From assembly GCF_001014615.2 (NCBI RefSeq), contig NZ_LBCQ02000008.1, positions 186,001 through 250,000 of the forward strand: a stretch of DNA of 64,000 nt, written 5' to 3'. The DNA is from Aquamicrobium sp. LC103 (GTDB taxonomy: Bacteria > Pseudomonadota > Alphaproteobacteria > Rhizobiales > Rhizobiaceae). The notes beneath the pieces were generated by a model that saw nothing but the letters and a program-made list of their open reading frames with translations, had not been told where the DNA came from and did not search any database. Position numbers and translations under genes: made by a program. Below, in pieces: positions 43,113 through 51,930 of this stretch. How positions within the stretch are numbered: the first letter of the stretch is position 1; each line of letters begins with the position of its first letter.

Positions 43113-43250
43113 TCATTCCGACTGGTCCAATGCGTGAGGCGCGGGTTGGCCGGGAGCGGACGCGTCTCGACCGCCGATGCCGGACATATAAATGAGCGCC
43201 ACGGCGACCGCGGCCACGACCAGGATCCACAACCAATATCTTGAAGCCAT
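43113..43250 (-). CDS. small single-helix membrane protein upstream of gcd
   Basis: 45 residues beginning MASRYWLWILVVAAVAVALI, i.e. one membrane helix at about 5-22, followed by a short polar tail rich in Gly, Ala and Pro. The sequence AGGCAGGGACG just before the ATG is a fair ribosome site. It lies 109 bases before gcd on the same strand. The rest of the 43004-43380 gap holds no other gene I can support. It is not recognised as a known family. It could help assemble or stabilise the dehydrogenase in the membrane, but that is only positional inference. Confidence 0.55.
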   Translation of the reverse strand: MASRYWLWILVVAAVAVALIYMSGIGGRDASAPGQPAPHALDQSE

Positions 43251-43380
43251 CGTCCCTGCCTCGAGGAGGTTTCGGGCGGAACATCTCGGGCGTGGGATTG
43301 TTCCCAAACGACCGCAAGGGAGCCGGACACCGTCCTTGCACCCGGGAAGGCCTCGGGGATGCTCTGAAAACTGCGCTCGC

Positions 43381-44157
43381 TTAAACCGAGCGTTTCTGCC
43401 TCGTCATTGCGCGGGAGAGCATATAGTGCTCTTCCGCCTCCATATATTCCCGCATGACGTCGGCAGTGGCGCTGTCGTCACCGGCCTTCATGGCACGCAG
43501 CAGGCGCACCTGAAAGCCGGTTCCGGCTTCTTGCAGGCCCTGGGGCGTGGCGTCCGGATCCCGGCAGACGCTTGCCTCGCGCAGCAGACGGTGGAGGAAG
43601 ACGAGGACGAAGCTCAAGAGCAGGTTTGCTCCATTGCCCGCAAGCGCGGTTGCGAAATCGAGCTGGCGAAGGAACTGCGAGAACTCTTCGCCCGCGTTCG
43701 AAGGGGCGCTTTCATAAAGCGCGATCATTGCCTGCAATTCGCCGAGCGTCTTCTGGTCGAGCTTCCCGGCAAGGCTGCGGGCCAGCTCCGGTTCGAGCAA
43801 TTTTCGGATGGAATAGATGTCGGCGAACGAGGGCTGGTTGAACAGAAAAAGGTTGCTCAGCAATCCCATTGCCTGTTCGCCCGAAAGCGCGGTGACGAAA
43901 GCGCCCCCACCCGGTCCGGTCCGACTCTTGATCAGCCCTTGGGTCTCCAAGGCCTTCATCGCCTCTCTCACGGTTCCCTTGGAGGCTTTCAGCTCCTGGT
44001 CGGCGAGCCATTGCTGGGGGATGCGGTCGCCCGGCCCGAGGCCGTGGCGAGAAATCAGATCGCGAATGCGTCCCGCGATCATGTCGGAACGCTTCTGCCT
44101 TCTTGCCGGCAGGATGCCGGGATCGCCCGTATCTGGAAGGTCTGTTTCCTGATGCAT
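43381..44157 (-). CDS. GntR family regulator with FCD domain
   Basis: 258 residues. The winged helix at about 27-92 contains QQWLADQELKASKGTVREAMKALETQGLIKSRTGPGGGAFV. The FCD domain follows, with DIYSIRKLLEPELARSLAG and a C-terminal VMREYMEAEEHYML. It begins six bases after the dppF-like gene, so it is the last gene of the peptide-type ABC operon and probably autoregulates it through the paired palindromes upstream of the binding-protein gene. Confidence 0.87.
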   Translation of the reverse strand: MHQETDLPDTGDPGILPARRQKRSDMIAGRIRDLISRHGLGPGDRIPQQWLADQELKASKGTVREAMKALETQGLIKSRTGPGGGAFVTALSGEQAMGLLSNLFLFNQPSFADIYSIRKLLEPELARSLAGKLDQKTLGELQAMIALYESAPSNAGEEFSQFLRQLDFATALAGNGANLLLSFVLVFLHRLLREASVCRDPDATPQGLQEAGTGFQVRLLRAMKAGDDSATADVMREYMEAEEHYMLSRAMTRQKRSV

Positions 44158-44163
44158 CTGTAC

Positions 44164-45168
44164 CTACCCCGCAGCTTCTCCTGTCACCGAACCGGGATGG
44201 AAGCAAGCGGCAAGATGGGACGTCGATCCGGGCGCTGGTTCCAGCGGTGGCTGGCGTGAAACGCAGAGCGCATCGCCCGCCGGGCACCTCGGATAGAAGG
44301 CGCAGCCCTTGGGCGGATCATAGGGATCGGGCATCTCCGCACTCTCCGTCTCCGGTATTGAAACCTCCCTGCCGGGAACCGGCACGGAACGCAGGAGCAA
44401 CCGCGTATAGTGATGCCGCGGATTGCGGAAGATCGAGCGCGCGGGTCCGATTTCCGCAAGCCGGCCGAAATACATGACTGCAACGCGGTCGCTGATGGTC
44501 TCCACCACCGAGAGGTCGTGGCTGATGAAGACGTAGGTTAGTCGGAAGCGCGCCTTCAACTCGGCGAGGAGGTTCAGCACCTGCGCCTGCACCGAAACGT
44601 CGAGCGCGGAAACCGGCTCGTCCAGCACGATGATCTCGGGCTCGGCGGCGAGCGCGCGCGCGATGCCGATCCTCTGCGCCTGGCCTCCGGAGAATTCGTG
44701 CGGATAGCGATCGAGGAAGTCGGGGCGCAGGCGGACCGCATCCATCAATTGCACAAGCCGCTCCTGGCGCTTCGCGCGCTTCATGCCGAGGAGATGAATC
44801 AGCGGCGCTTCGAGGATCGAACGGATGGTCTTGCGCGGGTTGAGCGATGAAACCGGATCCTGGAAAACATACTGGATCCGGCGCGCGAGGGCGGCGGGAT
44901 CGCGCCTGGCGATCTCGGCAAGGTCCGCATCCTTGAAGCGGATCGTGCCGCCGCTCGGGTTGTCGAGGCCGACGATGAGACGCGCGAGCGTCGATTTCCC
45001 GCAGCCGGATTCGCCGACGATCCCAAGTGTCTCGCCGGCCTCGATGTCGAGCGAAACCGATTGGACGGCGTGGACGGCGGGTTTCTCCCTGGCGAACAAG
45101 GTCCTGCCGCCGCCGAAAATGCGTTCGACCTTCGTCAGTTCGAGGATGGGCGCGGCTCGTTCATCCAT
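44164..45168 (-). CDS. oligopeptide-type ABC transporter ATP-binding protein (DppF/OppF-like)
   Basis: 334 residues. Walker A GESGCGKST, signature EFSGGQAQRIGIARALAAEPEI and Walker B IVLDEPVSALDVSVQAQ are present. The C-terminal oligopeptide/dipeptide tail has CAFYPRCPAGDALC, the conserved cysteine motif of this subfamily. It works with the ATPase half of the preceding fused protein to drive import. It overlaps that gene by eight bases. Confidence 0.92.
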   Translation of the reverse strand: MDERAAPILELTKVERIFGGGRTLFAREKPAVHAVQSVSLDIEAGETLGIVGESGCGKSTLARLIVGLDNPSGGTIRFKDADLAEIARRDPAALARRIQYVFQDPVSSLNPRKTIRSILEAPLIHLLGMKRAKRQERLVQLMDAVRLRPDFLDRYPHEFSGGQAQRIGIARALAAEPEIIVLDEPVSALDVSVQAQVLNLLAELKARFRLTYVFISHDLSVVETISDRVAVMYFGRLAEIGPARSIFRNPRHHYTRLLLRSVPVPGREVSIPETESAEMPDPYDPPKGCAFYPRCPAGDALCVSRQPPLEPAPGSTSHLAACFHPGSVTGEAAG

Positions 45169-47107
45169 CCGCGGAAACTCCCGTGGTGTGGGTCAGTGGA
45201 TAGAGGCAGCGGGCTGCGCGTTCCTTGCCCAATGGAGCAAGCTCGACCGCCTGTGCGCGGCATTCCGGCTGCGCGATCGGGCAGCGTGGCGCGAAGGCGC
45301 AGCCTTGCGGCAGGTCGCTGACGGGCGGAGGCAAGCCCTCGATGGCGTCCAGTCGGCGTTCGGGCTCGCCCAGCACCGGAACGCAATCGATCAGCTTGCG
45401 CGTGTATGGATGAGCCGGCGCGGCGAGAATTTCGCTGGTGCGGCCGGTCTCGACGATCTTGCCGGCATACATCACCGCGACACGATCGCAGATCGCCGAA
45501 ACGACCCCAAAATCATGCGTGATGAACAGGATCGATGCGTTCTTCTCGCGGCGCAGCTTGTTCATCAACGCCAAGACCTGCGCCTGTACCGTGACATCGA
45601 GAGCCGTGGTCGGTTCGTCGGCGATCAGCACGTCCGCATCGTTGGCAAGCGCCATGGCGATGGAAACACGTTGGCGCATGCCGCCCGAGAGCTCGTGCGG
45701 ATAGGCATCGAGCCGCTGCGCGGGGTTGGAGATGCGAACGAGCCGCAGGAGTTCCTCGGCCTTCTTCCATGCCTGGCTTCGGGAAGCCGGCTGGTGCGCG
45801 GTGATCGCCTCGGCGATCTGGTCGCCGACGGTGAAAAGCGGATGGAGAGTGGCCAACGGGTCCTGGAAGACATGGCTTACCGCGCCGCCGCGCAACTGCC
45901 GGATCCGCTCGTCGCTGGCGGCAAGCAAATCCTCGTCCTTCAGCGTGATCGCGCCGCCGGTGATGCGGCCAGGCGGCGTAGGCACGAGGCCCATGATCGA
46001 CATGGCGGTGACCGACTTTCCGGAACCGGATTCGCCGACGATACCGAGGCATTCGGCACCGGCGAGATGAAGGTCGACACCGCCGACCGCCTCGTGCACC
46101 GTCGGGCCGATGCGAAACTCTGTTCGAAGCCCCGCGACGTCGAGCAGGTTTCCGCCGGACGTGCGCGAGGAGGGCCCCTCTTCGTCGTCCAGCTCGATTG
46201 CCGTTCGCGCGACCGGGCGGGTGAGGGCGCCCGACCGCAACCGCGGGTCGAGCACGTCGCGTATCCCGTCGCCGACCAGGTTGATGCTCATGACGAGCAG
46301 GAAGATCGCGACGCCCGGGATGATCGAGACATGCGGCGCGTTGAACAGTATCTTCCGGCCCTCGCCGAGCATCGAGCCGAGATCGGCCTGCGGCGGTTGC
46401 GCGCCGAGGCCGAGGAAGCTCAAGCCAGCGGTCTCGAGGATCATCCAGCCGATCGTCGTCGACATGGTGATGACGATGACCGGCAGCACGTTCGGCAATA
46501 TTTCGGTTGTAAGTATTTTGAGGTGCGACTTGCCTGAAAGCCGCGCCGCATCGACGAATTCGCGCCGCGACAGGCCGAGCGTGATGCCGCGTATGTTGCG
46601 GGCGAAGAACGGGACGTTGATGACCGCGATGGCATAGAGTGCGTTGAGCAGCCCGGGTCCGAGCACGGCAACGATGGCGAGCGCAAGCAGGATGTAGGGA
46701 AACGCCATCACCATGTCGATGCCGCGCATCAGCAAATTGTCGGTCCGCCCGCCCGCATAGCCAGCGACGAGGCCGATCAGGGAGCCGACGAAGGCGGCGA
46801 TGACGGTAGCCGAAATGCCGACGGCGAGGCTCACCCGCGCGCCCCAGACGAGACGCGAGAGGATGTCGCGCCCGAGCGCGTCGGTGCCGAGCAGGTGACC
46901 TTCCGACAGCGGCCGCAGCAGCCTGTCGGCGGGCGCCGTTGCATTGGGGTCGGCAAGCGGAAGGAGAGGCGCGGCAAGCGCCGCGGCGATCATCAATGCG
47001 AGAACGACGAGGCCGGCCGCGGCAAGGCGGTTGTTGAGAAGAAGGCGCAACCCCTGCGGACGGCCTCCGGCCTTCGACCGGCTCACGGTCTGTGCCACGG
47101 CGCTCAT
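45161..47107 (-). CDS. fused permease-ATPase of an oligopeptide-type ABC transporter (DppC-DppD)
   Basis: 648 residues that join two normally separate subunits. Residues about 20-290 are a DppC-type permease with its coupling loop EFVDAARLSGKSHLKILTTE (183-202). After a linker at about 291-320, residues 321-648 form a DppD-type ATPase with Walker A GESGSGKS at 358-365, LSGGMRQRVSIAMALANDAD, DEPTTALDV and the tail CAFAPRCPIAQPEC. The ATG at 47107 overlaps the DppB-like stop (ATGA). I see no frameshift: the linker is in frame and codon use is even. Such fusions are known in scattered alphaproteobacteria. Confidence 0.92.
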   Translation of the reverse strand: MSAVAQTVSRSKAGGRPQGLRLLLNNRLAAAGLVVLALMIAAALAAPLLPLADPNATAPADRLLRPLSEGHLLGTDALGRDILSRLVWGARVSLAVGISATVIAAFVGSLIGLVAGYAGGRTDNLLMRGIDMVMAFPYILLALAIVAVLGPGLLNALYAIAVINVPFFARNIRGITLGLSRREFVDAARLSGKSHLKILTTEILPNVLPVIVITMSTTIGWMILETAGLSFLGLGAQPPQADLGSMLGEGRKILFNAPHVSIIPGVAIFLLVMSINLVGDGIRDVLDPRLRSGALTRPVARTAIELDDEEGPSSRTSGGNLLDVAGLRTEFRIGPTVHEAVGGVDLHLAGAECLGIVGESGSGKSVTAMSIMGLVPTPPGRITGGAITLKDEDLLAASDERIRQLRGGAVSHVFQDPLATLHPLFTVGDQIAEAITAHQPASRSQAWKKAEELLRLVRISNPAQRLDAYPHELSGGMRQRVSIAMALANDADVLIADEPTTALDVTVQAQVLALMNKLRREKNASILFITHDFGVVSAICDRVAVMYAGKIVETGRTSEILAAPAHPYTRKLIDCVPVLGEPERRLDAIEGLPPPVSDLPQGCAFAPRCPIAQPECRAQAVELAPLGKERAARCLYPLTHTTGVSADG

Positions 47108-48051
47108 CGGCGAAGCCTCGGGTCGAGGATCGACTGGAACAGGTCGGCGGCCAGGTTGAACAGGACGTAGCTCGCCGCCACGACCAGCACGCCCCCCTGG
47201 ACGAGAAGGATGTCGCGCGTTGAAATCGCGTTCACCAGCATCGCGCCGATGCCGGGCCACTGAAACACCGTCTCGATATAGACGGCGCCGCCCAGCACGA
47301 AGCCCGCCTGTATGCCGATCACGGGGATGACGGCGACCAGGGCCGATTTGAAGGCATGGCGGTAGATGACCCGCAGTTCCGTCAGGCCCTTGGCGCGCGC
47401 CGTGCGGATATAGTCCTGCCGAAGCACCTCCAGCATGGAGGTGCGGGTGAGCCGCGCGACGACACCGGCGGCCACGACCGACAAGGTCAGCGCGGGCAGG
47501 ACGAGGTGGTGGAGAAGATCGGCGAGGTCGCCGCCGCCATAGACGGCATACATCCCGCTTGCCGGAAACAGGCGGAGCTTTACGGCGAAAAGGAGAATGA
47601 GAAGCAGGCCGAGGAAGAAGGATGGCGTCGAAATGCCGACCAGAACGATGAAGGTGACGATGCGGTCGGTCCAGCCGAACTGCCGCACCGCCGAGACGAT
47701 GCCGGCGAGAAGCCCGAGCACCGAGCAGATGACGAGTGAGGTGCCGGCAAGGATGAGGGTGGCCGAAAAACGCTCCAATACCTCGTCGAGCACGGGCCGG
47801 TTGAGCGCGTAGGAGCGGCCCAGGTCGCCCTGGAAGAGGTTCCCAAGCCAGATGAGGTATTGCTGAGGCAGCGGCTTGTCGAGGCCGAGCGCGGCGTTGA
47901 GGCGGGCGACATTGTCGGGCGTCGCATAGGACCCGAGGATTGCGGTAGCGGGATCACCCGGTATCAACGCCATCATCAGGAACACGAGCAGCGTCAGCCC
48001 GAACAGGACCGGGATCGCGGCCAGCAATCTCCTTAGCGTATAGGCGGCCAA
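47104..48051 (-). CDS. oligopeptide-type ABC transporter permease (DppB-like)
   Basis: 315 residues, six membrane helices. The N-terminus MAAYTLRRLLAAIPVLFGLTLLVFLMM, GDPATAILG and the loop DYIRTARAKGLTELRVIYRHAFKSALVAVI are typical of DppB/GsiC/NikB permeases. It forms the channel with the permease half of the fused protein. It starts 35 bases after the binding-protein gene and overlaps the next gene by four bases. Confidence 0.93.
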   Translation of the reverse strand: MAAYTLRRLLAAIPVLFGLTLLVFLMMALIPGDPATAILGSYATPDNVARLNAALGLDKPLPQQYLIWLGNLFQGDLGRSYALNRPVLDEVLERFSATLILAGTSLVICSVLGLLAGIVSAVRQFGWTDRIVTFIVLVGISTPSFFLGLLLILLFAVKLRLFPASGMYAVYGGGDLADLLHHLVLPALTLSVVAAGVVARLTRTSMLEVLRQDYIRTARAKGLTELRVIYRHAFKSALVAVIPVIGIQAGFVLGGAVYIETVFQWPGIGAMLVNAISTRDILLVQGGVLVVAASYVLFNLAADLFQSILDPRLRR

Positions 48052-48086
48052 ACCCGCCTCCTATCGTCCTGATCGTCGATGCGGCC

Positions 48087-49643
48087 TCAGTTCTTCGACA
48101 CCTTGTGAAGCATCAGGAAGAACGAGGGCTGCAGCTTGAAATCCGTCACGGCCGCCGAGGTGACGGCATTCTGCTTCCAATTGGCGACGAACACCCATGG
48201 CGCGTCCTCGTGGACGATCTCCTGCAGCTGCTGGTAGAGCGTGGCGCGTTCTTCCGGTTCGGTCGAAACGCGTGCCTGCTCGAGGATGGTGTCGACTTCC
48301 GGGTTGGAATAGTAACCGGAATTGAAACCGCCGTTTTCGGGCAGCGCGTCGGTGCGCAGGGTGAGGAAGGGCAGCGTGTCGGGATCGTTCGTCATCCAGG
48401 CCATCTCGGCCATGTCGGCCTTGCCTTCGAGACCCGGATTGACCTCGCCGAGGAAGGTGTTCCACTCGTAGGTCTCGATCTTGGCGTTCATGCCGACCTT
48501 GGCGAGATCCGCCTGGATCGCGGCGCCCATGGCGACGGGATCGAGCATGCCCGAGCCGCCTTCGGTGACGTAGAAGGTCAGCTCCTCGCCGTCATACCCT
48601 GCTTCTTCCAGCAGCGCCTTCGCCTTCTCGGGATCGTGAGGGTAGGGCTGGACGTCCTCGTTGTACGCCCATGCAAAGGCTGGCGGTACCGGGCCTGCCG
48701 ATATCTCGGCGGTGCCTTGCAGCACGTTTTCGACCAGCGCCTGCTTGTCGATCGCGTAGTTCGCGGCCTGGCGTACGGCCTTGTCCTTGAAGGGCCCTTC
48801 CTTCGTGTTGAGGATCAGATACCAGACATGCGGTCCGGCCTGTTCCTGAACGGCGAAATTCGCATCGGTACGGAACTGGGCAAGGCTGTCGGGCGGCACC
48901 TCCACCATGACGTCGAGCCCGCCCGCAAGCATTTCGGCCACGCGGGTGTTGGCATCCGTGATCGGCCGGAAGACCACCGCCTCCAGCGATGGGGCGCCGT
49001 CCCAATAATCCGGGTTGGCCTCGACGACGACCCGCGTGTTGCCTTGCCATTCCACGAATTTATAGGCTCCGGTGCCGACGGGATTTCGCCCGAAATCGGT
49101 TCCGGATTTCTCGACGGCCGCCGGCGATACGATCAGCCCGGTCGGATAGGCGAGGTTCGACAGGAACGGCGCGAACGGTTCGTTCAGCTTGAACTCGACC
49201 GTCAGCTCGTCGAGCGCGTTTACCTCGTCCACGGTTGAAAAGAAAAAGGCGAGCGGAAACGGCCCCGTATTGTGGAAGGGATGCGTCTCGTCGAGCATGC
49301 GGTCGAAATTGAACTTCACCGCCTCGGCGTTGAACGGCGTACCGTCGTGAAAGGTCACGCCCTCGCGCAGCTTGAACGTGTAGGTCTTGCCGTCCTCGGA
49401 GATGTCCCAGCTTTCGGCGAGCGCGGGCTCGATCTCCAGCGTGCCGTCGGCAAAGCGGACGAGACCGTCATAGACGTTGACCAGGATCCGGAAATCATTG
49501 GTGGCGGTCACCGCATGCGGATCGAGGGATTTCGGCTCGGCGATCTGGCCGACGATCAGGACGTTGGGTGGCGTCTGCGCCAGGGCGGCCGGGGCGAAGA
49601 TCATCGCGCATGCCGCAAGCATGGCGGGGATGATCCGGTTCAT
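48087..49643 (-). CDS. oligopeptide-type ABC transporter substrate-binding protein
   Basis: 518 residues of the family 5 extracellular solute-binding proteins. A signal peptide ends at A-L-A-Q. The mature protein begins VLIVGQIAEPKSLDPHAVTATNDFRILVNVYDGLV, then YTFKLREGVTFHDGTPFNAEAVKFNFDRM. Relatives carry peptides, glutathione, nickel or opine-like compounds; the ligand cannot be told here. It is the first gene of the operon, preceded by two spaced palindromes. Confidence 0.9.
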   Translation of the reverse strand: MNRIIPAMLAACAMIFAPAALAQTPPNVLIVGQIAEPKSLDPHAVTATNDFRILVNVYDGLVRFADGTLEIEPALAESWDISEDGKTYTFKLREGVTFHDGTPFNAEAVKFNFDRMLDETHPFHNTGPFPLAFFFSTVDEVNALDELTVEFKLNEPFAPFLSNLAYPTGLIVSPAAVEKSGTDFGRNPVGTGAYKFVEWQGNTRVVVEANPDYWDGAPSLEAVVFRPITDANTRVAEMLAGGLDVMVEVPPDSLAQFRTDANFAVQEQAGPHVWYLILNTKEGPFKDKAVRQAANYAIDKQALVENVLQGTAEISAGPVPPAFAWAYNEDVQPYPHDPEKAKALLEEAGYDGEELTFYVTEGGSGMLDPVAMGAAIQADLAKVGMNAKIETYEWNTFLGEVNPGLEGKADMAEMAWMTNDPDTLPFLTLRTDALPENGGFNSGYYSNPEVDTILEQARVSTEPEERATLYQQLQEIVHEDAPWVFVANWKQNAVTSAAVTDFKLQPSFFLMLHKVSKN

Positions 49644-49690
49644 GGGACTCTCCGTTGGCTCGTCTGCGAAGCCTCCTATTAATCATTAAA

Positions 49691-49724
49691 ATATCATGGT
49701 ATGCAATAATTTATCATGATAAAT
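49691..49724. promoter_or_regulatory. paired palindromes upstream of the peptide-type ABC operon
   Basis: ATATCATGGTAT (49691-49702) and the perfect 16-base palindrome ATTTATCATGATAAAT (49709-49724) share the core TATCATGRTA. Their centres are exactly 20 bp apart, so they face the same side of the helix. They lie 48-81 bases upstream of the binding-protein start, between it and the end of the pqq operon. FCD-type GntR dimers bind such short palindromes, and the operon ends with one. Confidence 0.6.
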
Positions 49725-49784
49725 TGACGGCACATCGGCGATGATGCGGCATGCTGGCCTGTGAAACGGCGGTGCAGAGGCGTC

Positions 49785-50885
49785 CTAGACCGGCTTTGCG
49801 CCGATCCGCCGATAGTGGAATCCGGCGCTCTCGGCCTGATGCGGGATTTCGGCGAATTGGCGCATCCGCGCATGCAGCGGAGATTTCATGCAGGCGGGAT
49901 CGGTCGCGGCGGCGTCGCCGGCGATCGCCATGGCCTGGCATCGGCAACCGCCCCAATCCAGCTCGCGCCTCTCGCAGCTCCGGCATGGCTCCTGCATCCA
50001 GCCGGTACCGCGAAAAGCGTTCAAGGCGGAGGAGTTCGCCCAGATTTCGGCGAGGTCAAACTCGCCGAACCGCTCGAACTCCAGCCAGGGAATCGTACGT
50101 GCCGCGTGGCAGGGAAGGATGCCCCCATCGGGCGCGATCACGAAGGCGTCCCGCGCCCATCCACCCATGCAGGGCTTCGGATAGATCGCGAAATAGTCCG
50201 GCGTGACGAAATCGATGTTGAGGACGCCGCGCAGGCGCTCACGCGCTTCCTCCACGATATCCGCCTGGCGCTCCACGGCGGCGCGTTCCGGCATCAACGC
50301 GTCGCGATTTACCAGCGCCCAGCCCGAATATTGTACATTGGCGATCTCCAGGCGTTCCGCGTCCAGTTCCTGTGCCAGTTCTATGAAACGCGGAACCTCC
50401 TCAATGTTATGGCGATGAATCGGAGCATTGATGGTCAGCGGCAGGCCGGCCGCGCGAACGCGCCTTGCGGTTTCCAGCTTTTTTTCGAACCCGCCTTTGT
50501 AGTGGCCGATGAGCTCGGTCGTGCCCGGGTTCGTGCCTTGCAGGCTCAACTGAACATGATCCAATCCGGCGGCTGCCAGCGCCTCGATGCGCCCTTCGCC
50601 GATGCCGACACCGGCGGTGATCAGATTGGTGTAAACCTTTCGCGCGGAAAGCTTCGACACCATTTCCTCCAGATCGCGGCGCAGCGTCGGTTCTCCGCCG
50701 GAAAGATGAACCTGAAGAACGCCGAGGTCGGCGGCCTGGTCGAAGAGATCGAGCCAGGAGCCCGTGTCCATCTCGCGGTCGGCTTTCATCAGTTCGATCG
50801 GGTTGGAGCAATAGGGGCATTGCAGCGGGCAGCGATGCGTCAACTCCGCGAGCATTCCTATCGGCGGCAGGAGATCGTCGGTCAC
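49785..50885 (-). CDS. pqqE: PQQ biosynthesis radical SAM protein PqqE
   Basis: About 366 residues. The radical SAM cysteines C-x3-C-x2-C are in HRCPLQCPYCSNP near residues 19-26. The C-terminal SPASM region holds further clusters (YPKPCMGGWARDAFVIAPDG, CHAARTIP, CRSCERRELDWGGCRCQA). PqqE makes the Glu-Tyr carbon-carbon crosslink in PqqA, the first step of PQQ formation. I prefer the GTG at 50885, which overlaps the pqqD stop as GTGA; an ATG at 50912 has its ribosome site too close. Confidence 0.94.
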   Translation of the reverse strand: MTDDLLPPIGMLAELTHRCPLQCPYCSNPIELMKADREMDTGSWLDLFDQAADLGVLQVHLSGGEPTLRRDLEEMVSKLSARKVYTNLITAGVGIGEGRIEALAAAGLDHVQLSLQGTNPGTTELIGHYKGGFEKKLETARRVRAAGLPLTINAPIHRHNIEEVPRFIELAQELDAERLEIANVQYSGWALVNRDALMPERAAVERQADIVEEARERLRGVLNIDFVTPDYFAIYPKPCMGGWARDAFVIAPDGGILPCHAARTIPWLEFERFGEFDLAEIWANSSALNAFRGTGWMQEPCRSCERRELDWGGCRCQAMAIAGDAAATDPACMKSPLHARMRQFAEIPHQAESAGFHYRRIGAKPV

Positions 50886-51178
50886 AGCGTCACCAGGAGA
50901 TTGTCGGTCCATTCCTGCAGGAATGCAGTCACGTCGGCCGCCACCTCTCGTTCGTCCGCATCATACTCCGCTGCCAGCGCGGACACCATCTCGCCCATCG
51001 TCGCCTGCCCGTCGCAGCGGCGCAGAATGTCGAGACTGACCTCATCGGGCCAGAAGACGCGTTCGGGGGAGAGCAGGGCCCAGGCGTTTCGTACAGGATC
51101 GAACTGCAGCCGAACGTGGCGACGAAGCCGTGGCCTCGATGCTGGTGTGACGAAGGCCCGGCGCCGTTCGGGTCTCAT
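50882..51178 (-). CDS. pqqD: PQQ biosynthesis peptide chaperone PqqD
   Basis: 98 residues. The PqqD pattern is clear: RLRRHVRLQFDPVRNAWALLSPERV, then LDILRRCDGQATMGEMV and the closing DVTAFLQEWTDNLL. It binds the PqqA precursor and presents it to PqqE. The ATG at 51178 overlaps the pqqC stop by four bases; the frame is open further upstream, but that part is pqqC in another frame. Confidence 0.93.
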   Translation of the reverse strand: MRPERRRAFVTPASRPRLRRHVRLQFDPVRNAWALLSPERVFWPDEVSLDILRRCDGQATMGEMVSALAAEYDADEREVAADVTAFLQEWTDNLLVTL

Positions 51179-51930
51179 CGCGCCTCGCTTGCGAACGCGC
51201 CGGGCGGCACATGCCCGTGTGGTCCATAGGCGTGCTCCAGCGCATCGAGCATCGTCCACAGTATCTCGCATTTGAAGACGAGCGCATCAATCACCGCCTG
51301 CTGTTTTTCGGGGGTGTCGGCATGGGCGAGCACATAGGCGAGCGCGAAATCGGAATCGCGCGTGGCCTGCTCGCCCCTTGGCCGGAAATAGGCAAGCGTG
51401 TCCTCGGTCACGTAGTCATATTTCGCCAGCATCGCGGGCACGCGTTCGGCGATGATGACTGGTGAGAACAGCTCCGTGAGCGACGATGCCACCGCCTCGA
51501 GCAGCGTGCGGTCCGCGCAGAAGGAGAGATAGGCGCCGACGCAGAAGCGCGTCGCCGGCAGAGCCAGCCGTCGGCTCTTGACCGTTTCCGCGTCGAGGCC
51601 CAGCCCGGTGGCCAGCTTCAGCCAGCGCGCGATCCCGCCATTCCAGCCATCCTCGCCGTCGTGGTCCTCGACGCGCTTGCGCCATTCGGCCCGAAAGGCG
51701 GGATCGTCCGAACGCGCGATGATGGTGGCGTCCTTGCGCGGGATGATCGCCTGATAGCAGTAGCGGTTGAGCGCCCAGGCCTGCATCTGCAGCCGCGACA
51801 GGCGGCCCGCCGTCATCTCGTGATGAAACGGGTGGCGGTTGTGGTAGCGCTCGGCGCCGACCTGGCGCACCACAGCTTCGAGTTGCGCCGGCGTCAGGCC
51901 GTCATGTGCGACGTCGTGAAAATTCGTCAA
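51175..51930 (-). CDS. pqqC: pyrroloquinoline-quinone synthase PqqC
   Basis: 251 residues, the usual PqqC length. Conserved segments include RYHNRHPFHHEMTAGRLSR, QAWALNRYCYQ, IPRKDATIIAR, HDGEDGWNGGIARWL and the FSPVIIAERV core. It catalyses the final ring closure and eight-electron oxidation to PQQ without metal. The start is TTG at 51930, overlapping the pqqB stop as TTGA. No ATG fits the known N-terminus. Confidence 0.95.
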   Translation of the reverse strand: MTNFHDVAHDGLTPAQLEAVVRQVGAERYHNRHPFHHEMTAGRLSRLQMQAWALNRYCYQAIIPRKDATIIARSDDPAFRAEWRKRVEDHDGEDGWNGGIARWLKLATGLGLDAETVKSRRLALPATRFCVGAYLSFCADRTLLEAVASSLTELFSPVIIAERVPAMLAKYDYVTEDTLAYFRPRGEQATRDSDFALAYVLAHADTPEKQQAVIDALVFKCEILWTMLDALEHAYGPHGHVPPGAFASEAR

